NCBI RefSeq assembly: GCF_000152965.1
Contig: NZ_CH902583.1
Span: forward strand, 34,898-98,897
DNA length: 64,000 nt
Source: Roseobacter sp. MED193
GTDB lineage: Bacteria; Pseudomonadota; Alphaproteobacteria; Rhodobacterales; Rhodobacteraceae
Reading direction: 5' to 3'
Below are positions 8,242-15,852 of the stretch, piece by piece. The notes beneath the pieces were generated by a model that had not been told where the DNA came from, did not search any database, and saw nothing but the letters and a program-made list of their open reading frames with translations. How positions within the stretch are numbered: position 1 is the stretch's first letter; the number at the start of each line of letters is the position of its first letter. The position numbers and the translations under genes were made by a program.

Positions 8242-9099
8242 TTAAGCCACCTTTCGTTCGAAGGCGACAGGGCTTTTCCAGCCCAGTGCTGAGTGACGGC
8301 GGCGTGGATTGTAGAACCCGTTTATGTATTCGAAGATCGCCATTTCAGCCTTCCGACGGGTCTCCCAAGGATGCCGCCAGATCAGTTCAGCTTTGATGGT
8401 CTTGAAGAACGTCTCGACGGCGGCGTTGTCGTAACAATTACCCTTACCGCTCATCGATACTTTGAAGCCGTTCTGGCGCAGGATTTTCTGGTAGTCATGG
8501 GAACAATATTGCGACCCGCGATCCGTATGATGGATGCAGCCTTTGGGCGGCTGCCGGAACGCGATGGCCATATTCAACGCCCGGATCGCCAAGTCGCGTT
8601 TCATCCGATTGCTCACGGCCCAGCCGATAACACGCCTTGAATGCAGATCGAGGATCACGGCCAGATACAGCCAGCCTTCGCGGGTCCAGACATAGCTGAT
8701 ATCCCCCGCCCACTTTTGATTTGGCAGGTCAGCTGAGAAGTTTCGATCCAGCAAGTTCGGCGCGATATTGAACTTGTGGTCACTGTCTGTCGTGACCTTG
8801 TGTTTGCGTGTTCTGACAACAGATATCCCGTTCTGGCGCATCAACCTGCCAACACGACGGTGGCCCACGTTCAAACCGATCTCCTTCAACTCTTCGGTCA
8901 TTCGTGGGCGGCCATAGCTCCCCAAACTAAGCCGCGACTGCTCTTTGATATGAGCCAGCGTGACCAGATCAGATCGCTGCCTACGACTGGCTGGGCGACT
9001 GCGGAATGCGCGTAACCCGCGTGCGCTGACACCGACGACCTCGCACAACCGGGCGGCTGGAAAGCTGCCCCTGTGTTCTTCGACAAACCTAAATCTCAT
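8242..9099 (-). CDS. IS3-family transposase OrfB (DDE integrase core)
   Basis: A 285-residue integrase-core protein. It has an HTH_21-like N-terminus (GSYGRPRMTEELKEIGLNVG) and the DDE core: first Asp in KWAGDISYVW, second in HHTDRGSQYCS, and Glu in DNAAVETFFKTIKAE. It catalyses strand transfer, normally as the OrfAB fusion made by -1 frameshifting. The frame is intact. Confidence 0.9.
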   Translation of the reverse strand: MRFRFVEEHRGSFPAARLCEVVGVSARGLRAFRSRPASRRQRSDLVTLAHIKEQSRLSLGSYGRPRMTEELKEIGLNVGHRRVGRLMRQNGISVVRTRKHKVTTDSDHKFNIAPNLLDRNFSADLPNQKWAGDISYVWTREGWLYLAVILDLHSRRVIGWAVSNRMKRDLAIRALNMAIAFRQPPKGCIHHTDRGSQYCSHDYQKILRQNGFKVSMSGKGNCYDNAAVETFFKTIKAELIWRHPWETRRKAEMAIFEYINGFYNPRRRHSALGWKSPVAFERKVA

Positions 9100-9371
9100 T
9101 GCTTTAGGCCCGCAAAGAACTGGGTGGCTTTTTTTAAGATCTCCCTCTCCTCCTTCAGGAGCCGGTTCTCCCGTCGAAGTCGATCATTCTCTTGAGCCAG
9201 GCTCAAATCCTCTTTGGAAACCACGTCTGTGTCTCGGTGTGCAGTGATCCATTTGTTCAACGTCGACATGCCAACACCCAGATCGTCAGCCACCTGCTTA
9301 CGCGTCAGCCCACTGGTTAATGCGATGCGCACCGCATCTTGTCGAAATTCGTCTGTCCGTTTCAGTCCCAT
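9096..9371 (-). CDS. IS3-family OrfA (HTH protein)
   Basis: A 91-residue protein with a helix-turn-helix (LTRKQVADDLGVGMSTLNKW) and a C-terminal leucine-zipper-like segment (ENDRLRRENRLLKEEREIL). Near its end the coding strand has seven consecutive A (plus-strand T7 at 9129-9135), a -1 slippery site. The -1 frame is open from there into orfB, so a fused transposase can form. Confidence 0.88.
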   Translation of the reverse strand: MGLKRTDEFRQDAVRIALTSGLTRKQVADDLGVGMSTLNKWITAHRDTDVVSKEDLSLAQENDRLRRENRLLKEEREILKKATQFFAGLKQ

Positions 9372-9434
9372 AGTTCATCTCCTTTGTTGCAGTAAATGCT
9401 ATCAAAGGAGCGGCATCAAACCGTGACAGGTCCA

Positions 9435-9640
9435 AAGAGTGGAAAAAAATCTTAGAGTTTGCGCGCCTTGAGGGGGTTTGTTGGATAGATGTTGAAGGTG
9501 AAAAAGTACTAAGAGGTCTGGTGTATTCAAGGCCTGCGATGTAGTTCACAGAGTGGATTTCCTTCGGCTCGCAATAATCGACAATTCCCTCACGGCTACT
9601 CAGCATCATTGCCAAGGATTGCCCAGAAGATAGACCCACG
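9435..9640. other. Gene-free stretch with a possible host-gene tail
   Basis: No intact gene. From 9437 a plus-strand frame reads EWKKILEFARLEGVCWIDVE and runs to TAG at about 9541. It looks coding but has no start because the IS3 end abuts it. It may be the 3' part of a gene cut by the IS. The left flank of the IS does not obviously continue the frame. Confidence 0.3.
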
Positions 9641-9647
9641 GCTTATG

Positions 9648-9899
9648 CTATGCACGGTAATTGCAGACCGTTCTATCCGCAGTTGTCCCGACCCGGGCGA
9701 GCTCTTTCTTGAGACGGCGAACTTCGGCCTCCTGATCGGTCTGCCTCTGCGGCTTCGAAAATTGAGCCATCCAGGTGTACAGCGATTTGGTGCTGATCCC
9801 GAGCCGGTTGGCCACGTCCTTGACCGAATAGCCACGCTCAGTGACCTGCGCCACAGCGTCGATCTTGAACTCATCTGAGTAGCGAATTTGCCCTGACAT
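9648..9899 (-). pseudogene. Remnant of a different IS3-family OrfA
   Basis: A frame of 83 residues starts MSGQIRYSDEFKIDAVAQV and contains the OrfA helix-turn-helix (YSVKDVANRLGISTKSLYTW). After about residue 70 (RLKKELARV) the family sequence stops and unrelated residues follow, and no orfB is present. Upstream, the sequence to about 9961 (reading inward TGAGGTGCC) looks like that element's terminal repeat. It is the truncated end of an element unrelated to the intact IS3 at 8204. Confidence 0.75.
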
Positions 9900-9987
9900 T
9901 TGTGTCGTCCTTTGCTTCCAAATTTACCAAGCAAAGCGTCTACAAATCTAGGGGCACCTCAAACCGACATATCTGAACCACTACATT

Positions 9988-11535
9988 TCAGCCCTTGTCA
10001 AACGCCATTACTGCGTAAACCAAAGAATGGGTAGGCAATCCCAACTTTCTTTTCGTTTGAGTGCGCACAAAGTACATTTTGCCATTAGGGCCTCGCATTG
10101 CCGTAGCAATATCCGCGTGTGCTGACGCAGGCATTACAGATAAAAGCGCGTCGCTGCCGATCGACACGAACATACCGTTCTCATCTTGCAGAAACACGTC
10201 AGTAGAATCCGCAAAACCATGCGAGTCTTGTTCGCTAATAAAGATGTCCATATCGCCATCTCCATCCAAGTCTCGCAACACTGGTGAATAAGGCGGCCCG
10301 GCTATGTAATTGTGACCAATAACACGTTTGTGCGTAACGTTCTCAAATCCACTAGAAGTGCTTTCGATGAGCTGAATCGCGGACAAATGAAGGCCAGTTC
10401 GGGTTTTTGAATAGACACCTGTCGAGACAATCATCAAGTCTTCAAACCTGTCTCCGTTTAGATCAATTGCGCGAGCGCGTATTTCATGTGAGCGTCGACT
10501 GCTCGCTGAAAAAAAATGGTCCCACTCTCGCCCCTCAAACTCTGGATGGGGAAGGTGGGCAATCAGCTCCAATTTTGCCGTTTTTCTCTTCTTGTCGAGG
10601 ATGACACGATAGAGATTGGAATCCAATCTAGGTGACCGGTTGCGTCCCGCATTATCGGTTAACAAAAGAAGCACTTCGCTCGTTCCCAAGAATTTTCCGA
10701 ACGCAGCCCCCGATCCACCGAAATATCTTTGAGAGGAAAACTTGTACTTTTGAAGTCCATCAAGTGTCCCCAAGTATAGTGCATATGAGCCGTGGTAGCC
10801 TGCTGCAAACACGTCTGAAATACCGTCGGCGTTCAAATCTCCAACTGCTGCACCATGTTGCCACCCTGCGCGGTCGATCCTCTGTCGTTCAAACCTGCCG
10901 CCAACGTTGTACAGTACGTAGGCGTCAACTTTTTTGTCGCTGTCAGTGTAGGCGCTCAGGAAAATATCAACCGTACCATCGCCGTTGAAATCTCCCGTTG
11001 CGATGTCCCCAACGCCAAAGAAGACATTTTCGACTTCGTTGAGCCAATCGCTGGTAACTTCAACAAGCTGGAACCCCCTCCAAGCAAAAATTGCGATGCG
11101 GCTAGCACTGATATCCGAGTGCTTTTGTCCTTGGCTTTCGAACCCAGCAATAATCAATTCATCTAAGTTGTCGCCATCCAAGTCGATTGGATAAAGATAC
11201 CGATTGAACCAATGCTGTTTTGACTGGCTCAGCGCGAATTCGTCGGTCACCTTGGGCCTTCCTGACGTCATTCTTGCTGTGGATACCAGTTTGCGCAGCT
11301 CCGCATTTATTTTTTTTAATGTTTTCCCAGAAAAATTGGTACCCGTTGAGGTGGCAGCGCGATCCAGAGCGGAACGAGTTTGGGAACCGGAAATCCCGTC
11401 AGCCTCTCCAGCTTCATAACCCAAGTAGTTGAGCATTTTTTGAAGTTCTCTGATAAGATATTTTTCTTGCTGAGCTTGGGCTGGAGTTGCGAGAAGCGTC
11501 AGTGCTACCCATGCGGCAATCAACGATTTCTTCAT
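9988..11535 (-). CDS. Secreted FG-GAP/VCBS-repeat protein with N-terminal peptidoglycan-binding domain
   Basis: A 515-residue protein counted from ATG 11535, which has aagagaga just upstream; the frame extends 26 codons further but without a signal. Residues 1-21 are a Sec signal peptide ending TPAQA. Residues about 30-85 look like a PG_binding_1 domain (IRELQKMLNYLGYEAGEADG). The rest carries FG-GAP/VCBS-type beta-propeller repeats with Ca-binding Asp motifs (DLDGDNLDELIIAG, DFNGDGTVDIFLSA, DLNADGISDVFAAG, DLDGDGDMDIFISE). It is likely a periplasmic or surface binding protein; no catalytic residues are recognised. It is the only host-like gene between the IS elements and is flanked by element ends on both sides, suggesting accessory DNA. 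Confidence 0.8.
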   Translation of the reverse strand: MKKSLIAAWVALTLLATPAQAQQEKYLIRELQKMLNYLGYEAGEADGISGSQTRSALDRAATSTGTNFSGKTLKKINAELRKLVSTARMTSGRPKVTDEFALSQSKQHWFNRYLYPIDLDGDNLDELIIAGFESQGQKHSDISASRIAIFAWRGFQLVEVTSDWLNEVENVFFGVGDIATGDFNGDGTVDIFLSAYTDSDKKVDAYVLYNVGGRFERQRIDRAGWQHGAAVGDLNADGISDVFAAGYHGSYALYLGTLDGLQKYKFSSQRYFGGSGAAFGKFLGTSEVLLLLTDNAGRNRSPRLDSNLYRVILDKKRKTAKLELIAHLPHPEFEGREWDHFFSASSRRSHEIRARAIDLNGDRFEDLMIVSTGVYSKTRTGLHLSAIQLIESTSSGFENVTHKRVIGHNYIAGPPYSPVLRDLDGDGDMDIFISEQDSHGFADSTDVFLQDENGMFVSIGSDALLSVMPASAHADIATAMRGPNGKMYFVRTQTKRKLGLPTHSLVYAVMAFDKG

Positions 11536-11607
11536 GTAATTCTCTCTTAAGTTTACTCTTCCTCTAATGTACACAAATAATACAGTTTTAGTAAGGTAGT
11601 CCCCCCA

Positions 11608-12848
11608 CCTCATTGACTTGGAATAATTTTTTTAGATTCCGTGACGAAACTCGACAAGATGAATTCGACGTCATCAATCCTCGTGTTGGCTCTGATATTC
11701 ACGCGGCATCGCGAGTGTATGACGTGACAATGCCACCAAGCTGGCGGTTGCGCCGGATCGGGCCATCACGGATCGGTTGAAAATCGACTTGAAGCACGTT
11801 GTTGCCGATGTCCCGTCCGCGATGCGGGCGATCAACATTGTAGTGGCGCACCCAGGTCCGCAGAATGTAGTCGAGCTGGGACCGGCTTAAGCAGACGAAG
11901 AAATCCAGGCATTCGCGCTTGATGGTGCCGATGAAGGATTCAGCGAAGGCATTGGCGTCTGGCGCTCTGTGCGGGGTCTGGATGATCCGAGCGCCTTCTG
12001 AGGTCCAGACTGCGTCGTAACTGGCGCTGAATTTGGTGTCCGCATCACGGATCAGGAAACTCGGTGAGATCCCCTGTTCAGCGCACCACATCAACGTGTT
12101 GCGTGCCTGCTGCGTCACCCACGCCGAGTCTGGGGAATAGCTTGGAGCGCTGCAGTACACGCGGCGGCTGCCAAGATGAATGAACATCAGTACATAGGCT
12201 GTGCGAGGCCCGCGGAGGGTGAACACAGTCTTTGTAAAGAAGTCACAAGCGACCATGCTTTCCATATGCGCGCTGATAAATGTGCTCCATGGCAGGGCAG
12301 GCTTCTTATTCCGCCGCTCCGGGCTGGGGTGGATGCCTGCCTCATTTAGGATGCGTTTTACAGAGTTGGCTCCGGCATAAAGCCCCAACTTCTTCAACTC
12401 GCCCACGATCCGCTTGTACCCCCATAGGAGGTTTTCTGATCCAATTCGGGTGACGACGTCGCGTAGTTCTTGCGTTAGACGCGGCCGTCCGACTGCCTTG
12501 AAGGGCCGCCCCGCGCGCATTTGCGCGAGCCACCGTTTGTAGGTTGCTGGCTTTGCCACCTCCATGAGCCCGTCGACATCATGGCCGATTTCGGCCCCGA
12601 TGCGGAGTAGCTCGGCTTTTTCAGCGGGCGACAGAATGATCCTTTGTGTCGGGATGCGCGCCCGCAAGATCGCAACCTGAGCCTTCATTAGTCGCAATTG
12701 CGCGTTGTGGCGCGGTGTGAAGAACTTGTTTAGAAAGACCAGAACGAGGGAAAGGGTTGAATGCATCTTGCAAGTCCTCAACGCAGCTTTTAAAAAAATG
12801 CTGCTATCTCAAAGTGATGGGCCAAGCTTACATTTTGGCACCCCTCTC
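11608..12848 (-). mobile_element. rve-type insertion sequence, copy A (left end degraded)
   Basis: The element contains an intact integrase-core transposase. Its right end carries TACATTTTGGCACCCCTCTC (12829-12848), identical to the right repeat of copy B at 42253-42272. The matching left repeat present in copy B is not found here; homology with copy B begins at about 11608. Both copies lie on the minus strand, and they bracket the secretion/peroxidase island. Confidence 0.7.
11699..12766 (-). CDS. Integrase-core (rve) DDE transposase
   Basis: A 355-residue transposase from ATG 12766; a TTG five codons earlier is possible. An N-terminal helix-turn-helix region (RIILSPAEKAELLRIG, then GYKRIVGELKKLG) precedes the rve core, which has Asp in MVACDFFTKTVF, Asp in FLIRDADTKFS and Glu in NAFAESFIGTIKRE. 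It resembles IS481/IS3-like single-frame transposases of marine bacteria; the exact IS family is not certain. The frame is intact, unlike its relative at 41123-42191. Confidence 0.85.
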   Translation of the reverse strand: MHSTLSLVLVFLNKFFTPRHNAQLRLMKAQVAILRARIPTQRIILSPAEKAELLRIGAEIGHDVDGLMEVAKPATYKRWLAQMRAGRPFKAVGRPRLTQELRDVVTRIGSENLLWGYKRIVGELKKLGLYAGANSVKRILNEAGIHPSPERRNKKPALPWSTFISAHMESMVACDFFTKTVFTLRGPRTAYVLMFIHLGSRRVYCSAPSYSPDSAWVTQQARNTLMWCAEQGISPSFLIRDADTKFSASYDAVWTSEGARIIQTPHRAPDANAFAESFIGTIKRECLDFFVCLSRSQLDYILRTWVRHYNVDRPHRGRDIGNNVLQVDFQPIRDGPIRRNRQLGGIVTSYTRDAA

Positions 12849-13008
12849 ATAGATGTCAAAAACGTCTGTGTCTGTAAAAGGCCGAAATTTTGCGAGGGCA
12901 GGGGGCATGTCAGGGTTCTTAGGCCCGCTGATATGCGTTGTCGCAATGCTGAGCATCACCTAGCGGCACCGTTCTCAAGTTATCTTCTCAATATACGTTG
13001 ATCGGTTT

Positions 13009-13113
13009 GTTGCCAGACCGTCTTGAGGCATGTCAAACTGGTTCGCGATTTGGATTCAATGATTTCAATGGGTTGGGGCGAGAGAGAGTTGGGTGCCAGT
13101 TTGGCTCCCTCCG
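13009..13113. repeat. 105-base repeat outside the rve-type IS, copy A
   Basis: This aligns without gaps to 42435-42539, with about 12 mismatches by eye. It contains the conserved hairpin GGGTGCCA-GTT-TGGCTCCC. Weaker homology continues back to the IS right end at 12848 (shared GCAGGGGGC and TGTCAGGG). An IS3 element is inserted exactly at its end, at 13114. Its function is unknown. Confidence 0.65.
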
Positions 13114-13134
13114 TAAGATGCATCTGGTTTATGT

Positions 13135-13989
13135 TCATGCCGCTTTTCGTGTTTCACTTTGTTCGAAGTATGCCGCGTCTGGCGTGCGCTTGTCGAGGGC
13201 GGTGTGAGGCCGCTCTGCGTTGTAAAAGCCGATCCAGTCGTCGATGATCCTTTTGGCTTGAAAGCCGTTGGTGATCTCGTGCAGATACACTGCCTCCTGC
13301 TTCAGGGATCGCCAGAGCCGCTCGATGAAGATGTTGTCCAGATAGCGGCCCCGCCCATCCATAGAGATTTTGATATCGGCCTTCGTCAGCGTCTTGATCC
13401 AATCCGCGCCCGTGTATTGGCTACCCTGATCCGTATTCATGATCTCGGGCTTGCCATATTTGGCGATGGCTTCGTCCAGTGCTTCAACGCAAAAGCTGGC
13501 ATCCAACGTATTTGACAGCCGCCAGGACAGCACTTTGCGTGTTGCCCAATCCATGATTGCCACCAGATACAGGAACCCGTTCTTCACTGGAATGTAGGTA
13601 ATGTCGCTGCACCAAACATGGTTGGGCCGCGTAATCGACAGCTTTCTCAATAAGTATGGCCAGATCTTATGCTGCGGGTGCTTCTTGCTGGTGTTCGGCC
13701 CTTTGTAGATGGCCTGCAGCCCCATGATGCCCATCAGGCGACGCACGCGATGCCGTCCTGCCGAGAACCCTGATTGGGGCAGATACGCCGCGATCTGGCG
13801 GCTGCCGAAGAACGGATACTTCGTAAATATCCGGTCAATCTCATGCATCAGATCAATCGTCGCCTGATCAAAGCCAACAGGCGTGTAATAGATTGAGGAA
13901 CGGCTGATCTTGAGCAGCTTACACTGGCGCGTCAGGCTAAGGTCGGTGTTGTCCTTGCGGATCATCTCGCGGCGTTCAGACAGGCTCAT
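13135..13989 (-). CDS. IS3-family transposase OrfB
   Basis: A 284-residue integrase-core protein with an N-terminal HTH_21 segment (YPFFGSRQIAAYLPQSGF). The DDE triad is in VWCSDITYIPV, IMNTDQGSQYTG and DNIFIERLWRSLKQE. It belongs to the OrfB type with the HKIWPYLLR motif and is distinct from the OrfB at 8242. The frame is intact and is normally expressed by -1 frameshifting from orfA. Confidence 0.9.
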   Translation of the reverse strand: MSLSERREMIRKDNTDLSLTRQCKLLKISRSSIYYTPVGFDQATIDLMHEIDRIFTKYPFFGSRQIAAYLPQSGFSAGRHRVRRLMGIMGLQAIYKGPNTSKKHPQHKIWPYLLRKLSITRPNHVWCSDITYIPVKNGFLYLVAIMDWATRKVLSWRLSNTLDASFCVEALDEAIAKYGKPEIMNTDQGSQYTGADWIKTLTKADIKISMDGRGRYLDNIFIERLWRSLKQEAVYLHEITNGFQAKRIIDDWIGFYNAERPHTALDKRTPDAAYFEQSETRKAA

Positions 13990-14276
13990 CGCTTCAGCCC
14001 TTGTGACAAAAAATCATTTTCCACCGCCAGCTGACCAATCTTGGCATGAAGCTCTTTGATTTCGCCGTCTTTGTTCTCAGCCTTTTTGACCTTGTCCGAG
14101 AAAACGTTGACCATGCCATCAATCGCCTGCCGTTTCCACGTGCTCACCTGCGTAGGGTGCAGCTGGCGCTTCGATGCAATCTCCTGCACCGTCTTGTCAC
14201 CGCGCAATGCTTCAAGGGCCACAGTCGCTTTAAACTTGTCTGAAAAATTCCGTCGCTTTGTCATTCTTGTATCCAT
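13986..14276 (-). CDS. IS3-family OrfA
   Basis: 96 residues; MTKRRNFSDKFKATVALEAL may be the true start, at 14264. It has an HTH (KTVQEIASKRQLHPTQVSTW) and a C-terminal coiled segment ending VENDFLSQGLKR. A T6G run on the coding strand (plus-strand A6 at 14008-14013) is a plausible -1 slippery site. The -1 frame from there is open into orfB. Confidence 0.85.
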   Translation of the reverse strand: MDTRMTKRRNFSDKFKATVALEALRGDKTVQEIASKRQLHPTQVSTWKRQAIDGMVNVFSDKVKKAENKDGEIKELHAKIGQLAVENDFLSQGLKR

Positions 14277-14376
14277 TCAATCGGGTTGGATACATCTTAG
14301 CACGCTGTCCGAATTTGCCGGACCACTTCAACCGAACAGAATCACAAGTGACTGAACTCACTCAAATAGTTTCAAA

Positions 14377-14628
14377 TCAGGCTCTAAGGCGTGAGATATC
14401 GCGGGCGATAACCAAACCATGCTCTGCCAACAAACCTCGGATTTGGTTTACCAGCCGTGTCCTATCTGACACCAGCCTCTGGCGGATACGATGAACGGCC
14501 TGGATCTCGAGCTGTTCTGACGATTTTGGTGGCACGAAGCGCATGGACGGCCTGCTGACCGCCTCGCAGATTGCCTCCGCATCGTTTCGGTCATTCTTGT
14601 TGGATTTCAGATATCCTTCGTCCGTGGC
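14377..14628 (-). pseudogene. IS110-family transposase fragment
   Basis: In the minus-strand frame ending at TGA 14377-14379 the translation includes KSNKNDRNDAEAICEAV and IRQRLVSDRTRLVNQIRGLL. This is the conserved junction between the DEDD domain and the central region of IS110 transposases. Both ends of the protein are missing, so this is an internal remnant. It abuts the 3' end of the LuxR-type gene. Confidence 0.75.
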
Positions 14629-14652
14629 GACCGGATGCGGTTGCCATCAAGG

Positions 14653-15285
14653 TCATACTCCGAGGCGTTGCGCTTCCAGTACAACTTCGAGGCGGTTGGC
14701 CGCACCAAACTTGTCCTTGAGAGAGCCAACATAATGCTTGACGGTTTTCTCGCTGATGTTGAGCTCGGCCGAGATCTGGCGGTTGGTCATGCCCTGCATG
14801 AGATGGCGGACCACCTGGCTTTCGCGGGCGGTCAGACGCAGACGCTCGGCTTCTTTGCGCTTGGCTTCGGCCTGACGCAGCTTGGCGAAGATATCCATCG
14901 CCATGTCGGGCTGCACGTAGTTGTCGCCGTTCATGACACGGCGTGCCGCGGCACGCAGATCAGACATTTCACTGTTATAGGTCAGAATGCCCGATGCCCC
15001 CGCATCTAGCGCGTCAACCGCCATGTCTATACCCTTCTGAGAGCAGAAGGCCAGAATACGAACCATGTCGCACGACTTGCGAAAGGCGCGAAGAACCTTC
15101 ATCGGCTGATCAAGGGATCCAAGGTCAACGATCACCACTTCATATCCATCGCGGGAGCACGTCTCGACGATTTCGGGGCTATAGGCAGCAGCCGCCTGCA
15201 AATCAAAACCTGCGCACGGCTCAATAAGGTGCTGGAAACCCGCACGCGTGAATACGTGATCGCAAATCACCATCGTTTTATACAT
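14653..15285 (-). CDS. LuxR/NarL-type response regulator
   Basis: A 210-residue protein from ATG 15285 (RBS gggaag); the frame extends upstream but lacks domain homology there. Residues 1-120 form a receiver domain with the phospho-acceptor Asp at about residue 54 (VVIVDLG) and only one of the usual two acidic-pocket residues (ICDH). The C-terminal LuxR HTH (LTARESQVVRHLMQGMTNRQ, then ISEKTVKHYVGSLKDKF) covers about residues 145-205. It is divergent from a histidine-kinase-like gene 570 bases away. It may regulate the neighbouring secretion/peroxidase island, but this is inferred. Confidence 0.88.
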   Translation of the reverse strand: MYKTMVICDHVFTRAGFQHLIEPCAGFDLQAAAAYSPEIVETCSRDGYEVVIVDLGSLDQPMKVLRAFRKSCDMVRILAFCSQKGIDMAVDALDAGASGILTYNSEMSDLRAAARRVMNGDNYVQPDMAMDIFAKLRQAEAKRKEAERLRLTARESQVVRHLMQGMTNRQISAELNISEKTVKHYVGSLKDKFGAANRLEVVLEAQRLGV

Positions 15286-15691
15286 CAATCTTCCCCCAAA
15301 GTTTGCCTTTCCCCGCGACAGAAGCGGTGTCGGCACTGTTTTCAAAGTCAGTCCAGATTCTCGCTTTCCCCAAACCCCAAACGGACATCTAAACACCTGA
15401 AAATTATTATTGCATTTCGACCGATTGAATCCAAGCTATCTTTGGAGAGTTGAGAGACCTTCGTCCCGTATGCGGCCGGGCGAAAGTCACGATTCGTCTT
15501 ACCCCACAGGTCGGAACGTCACGCTCGACCAACGGGTAAATTACCAAAAAATATATCTATGCCAGTAATATTGAGTTGCTTTTCTGATGGCTCCGTGAGT
15601 TCAGACTTGATCCAGATCAAGGCGAAAGTCGGGAAGTGCATTAAAATTGTGTCGAGGGCGCTTTAAATCATGCGACACATTTAAAGCCTAT
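15286..15691. other. Intergenic region between divergent regulator genes
   Basis: About 400 bases without a convincing gene. The frame over 15229-15453 is a shadow. The region must hold the promoter of the minus-strand LuxR-type gene. It is comparatively AT-rich around 15540-15600. No other structure was recognised. Confidence 0.4.
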
Positions 15692-15718
15692 GGTCTAGCG
15701 AGACCTTGGACTTTGGTC
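15692..15718 (+). promoter_or_regulatory. Palindrome and GACTTTGGTC motif, candidate regulator site
   Basis: GGTCT-AGCG-AGACC (15692-15705) is a perfect inverted repeat. It is followed directly by GACTTTGGTC (15709-15718). Close relatives of the second motif occur at 24476-24485 and, on the minus strand, at 37869-37878, each ahead of an island gene. The site is 135 bases before the chosen start of the kinase-like gene. Confidence 0.4.
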
Positions 15719-15852
15719 CAACTCCATTGAAGCGTGTTGTTTGTCGCTCGGAACAGCCTCAAATATCATGGATGTGCGATTCGGAACATGATACCGATCG
15801 TTACGACGTAACAGTGCGCACCATGTGCGCCTCAAGGACCGGAGCTACGCAC

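Larger units (their letters stand above)
8204..9434 (-). mobile_element. IS3-family insertion sequence
   Basis: Two overlapping reading frames (orfA 9096-9371, orfB 8242-9099) are bounded by imperfect inverted repeats of about 30 bases. The left end starts TGGACCTGTCGCG and the right end, read inward, starts TGGACCTGTCACG. The element is about 1.23 kb. No convincing 3-base target duplication is seen. The -1 frame relation and the A7 tract are typical of the family. It lies just downstream of the deaminase operon. Confidence 0.85.
13114..14299 (-). mobile_element. Second IS3-family insertion sequence
   Basis: orfA (13986-14276) and orfB (13135-13989) lie in a -1 frame relation. The left end starts TAAGATGCATC and the right end, read inward, starts TAAGATGTATC, giving a length of about 1.19 kb. 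It interrupts the 105-base repeat. No clear target duplication is seen. Confidence 0.8.

Noticed and set aside
15706..15852. Longer N-terminus for the kinase-like protein
   Set aside because: It would place the start upstream of a palindrome and the recurring GACTTTGGTC motif. The added residues show no domain, and ATG 15853 has a good ribosome binding site.
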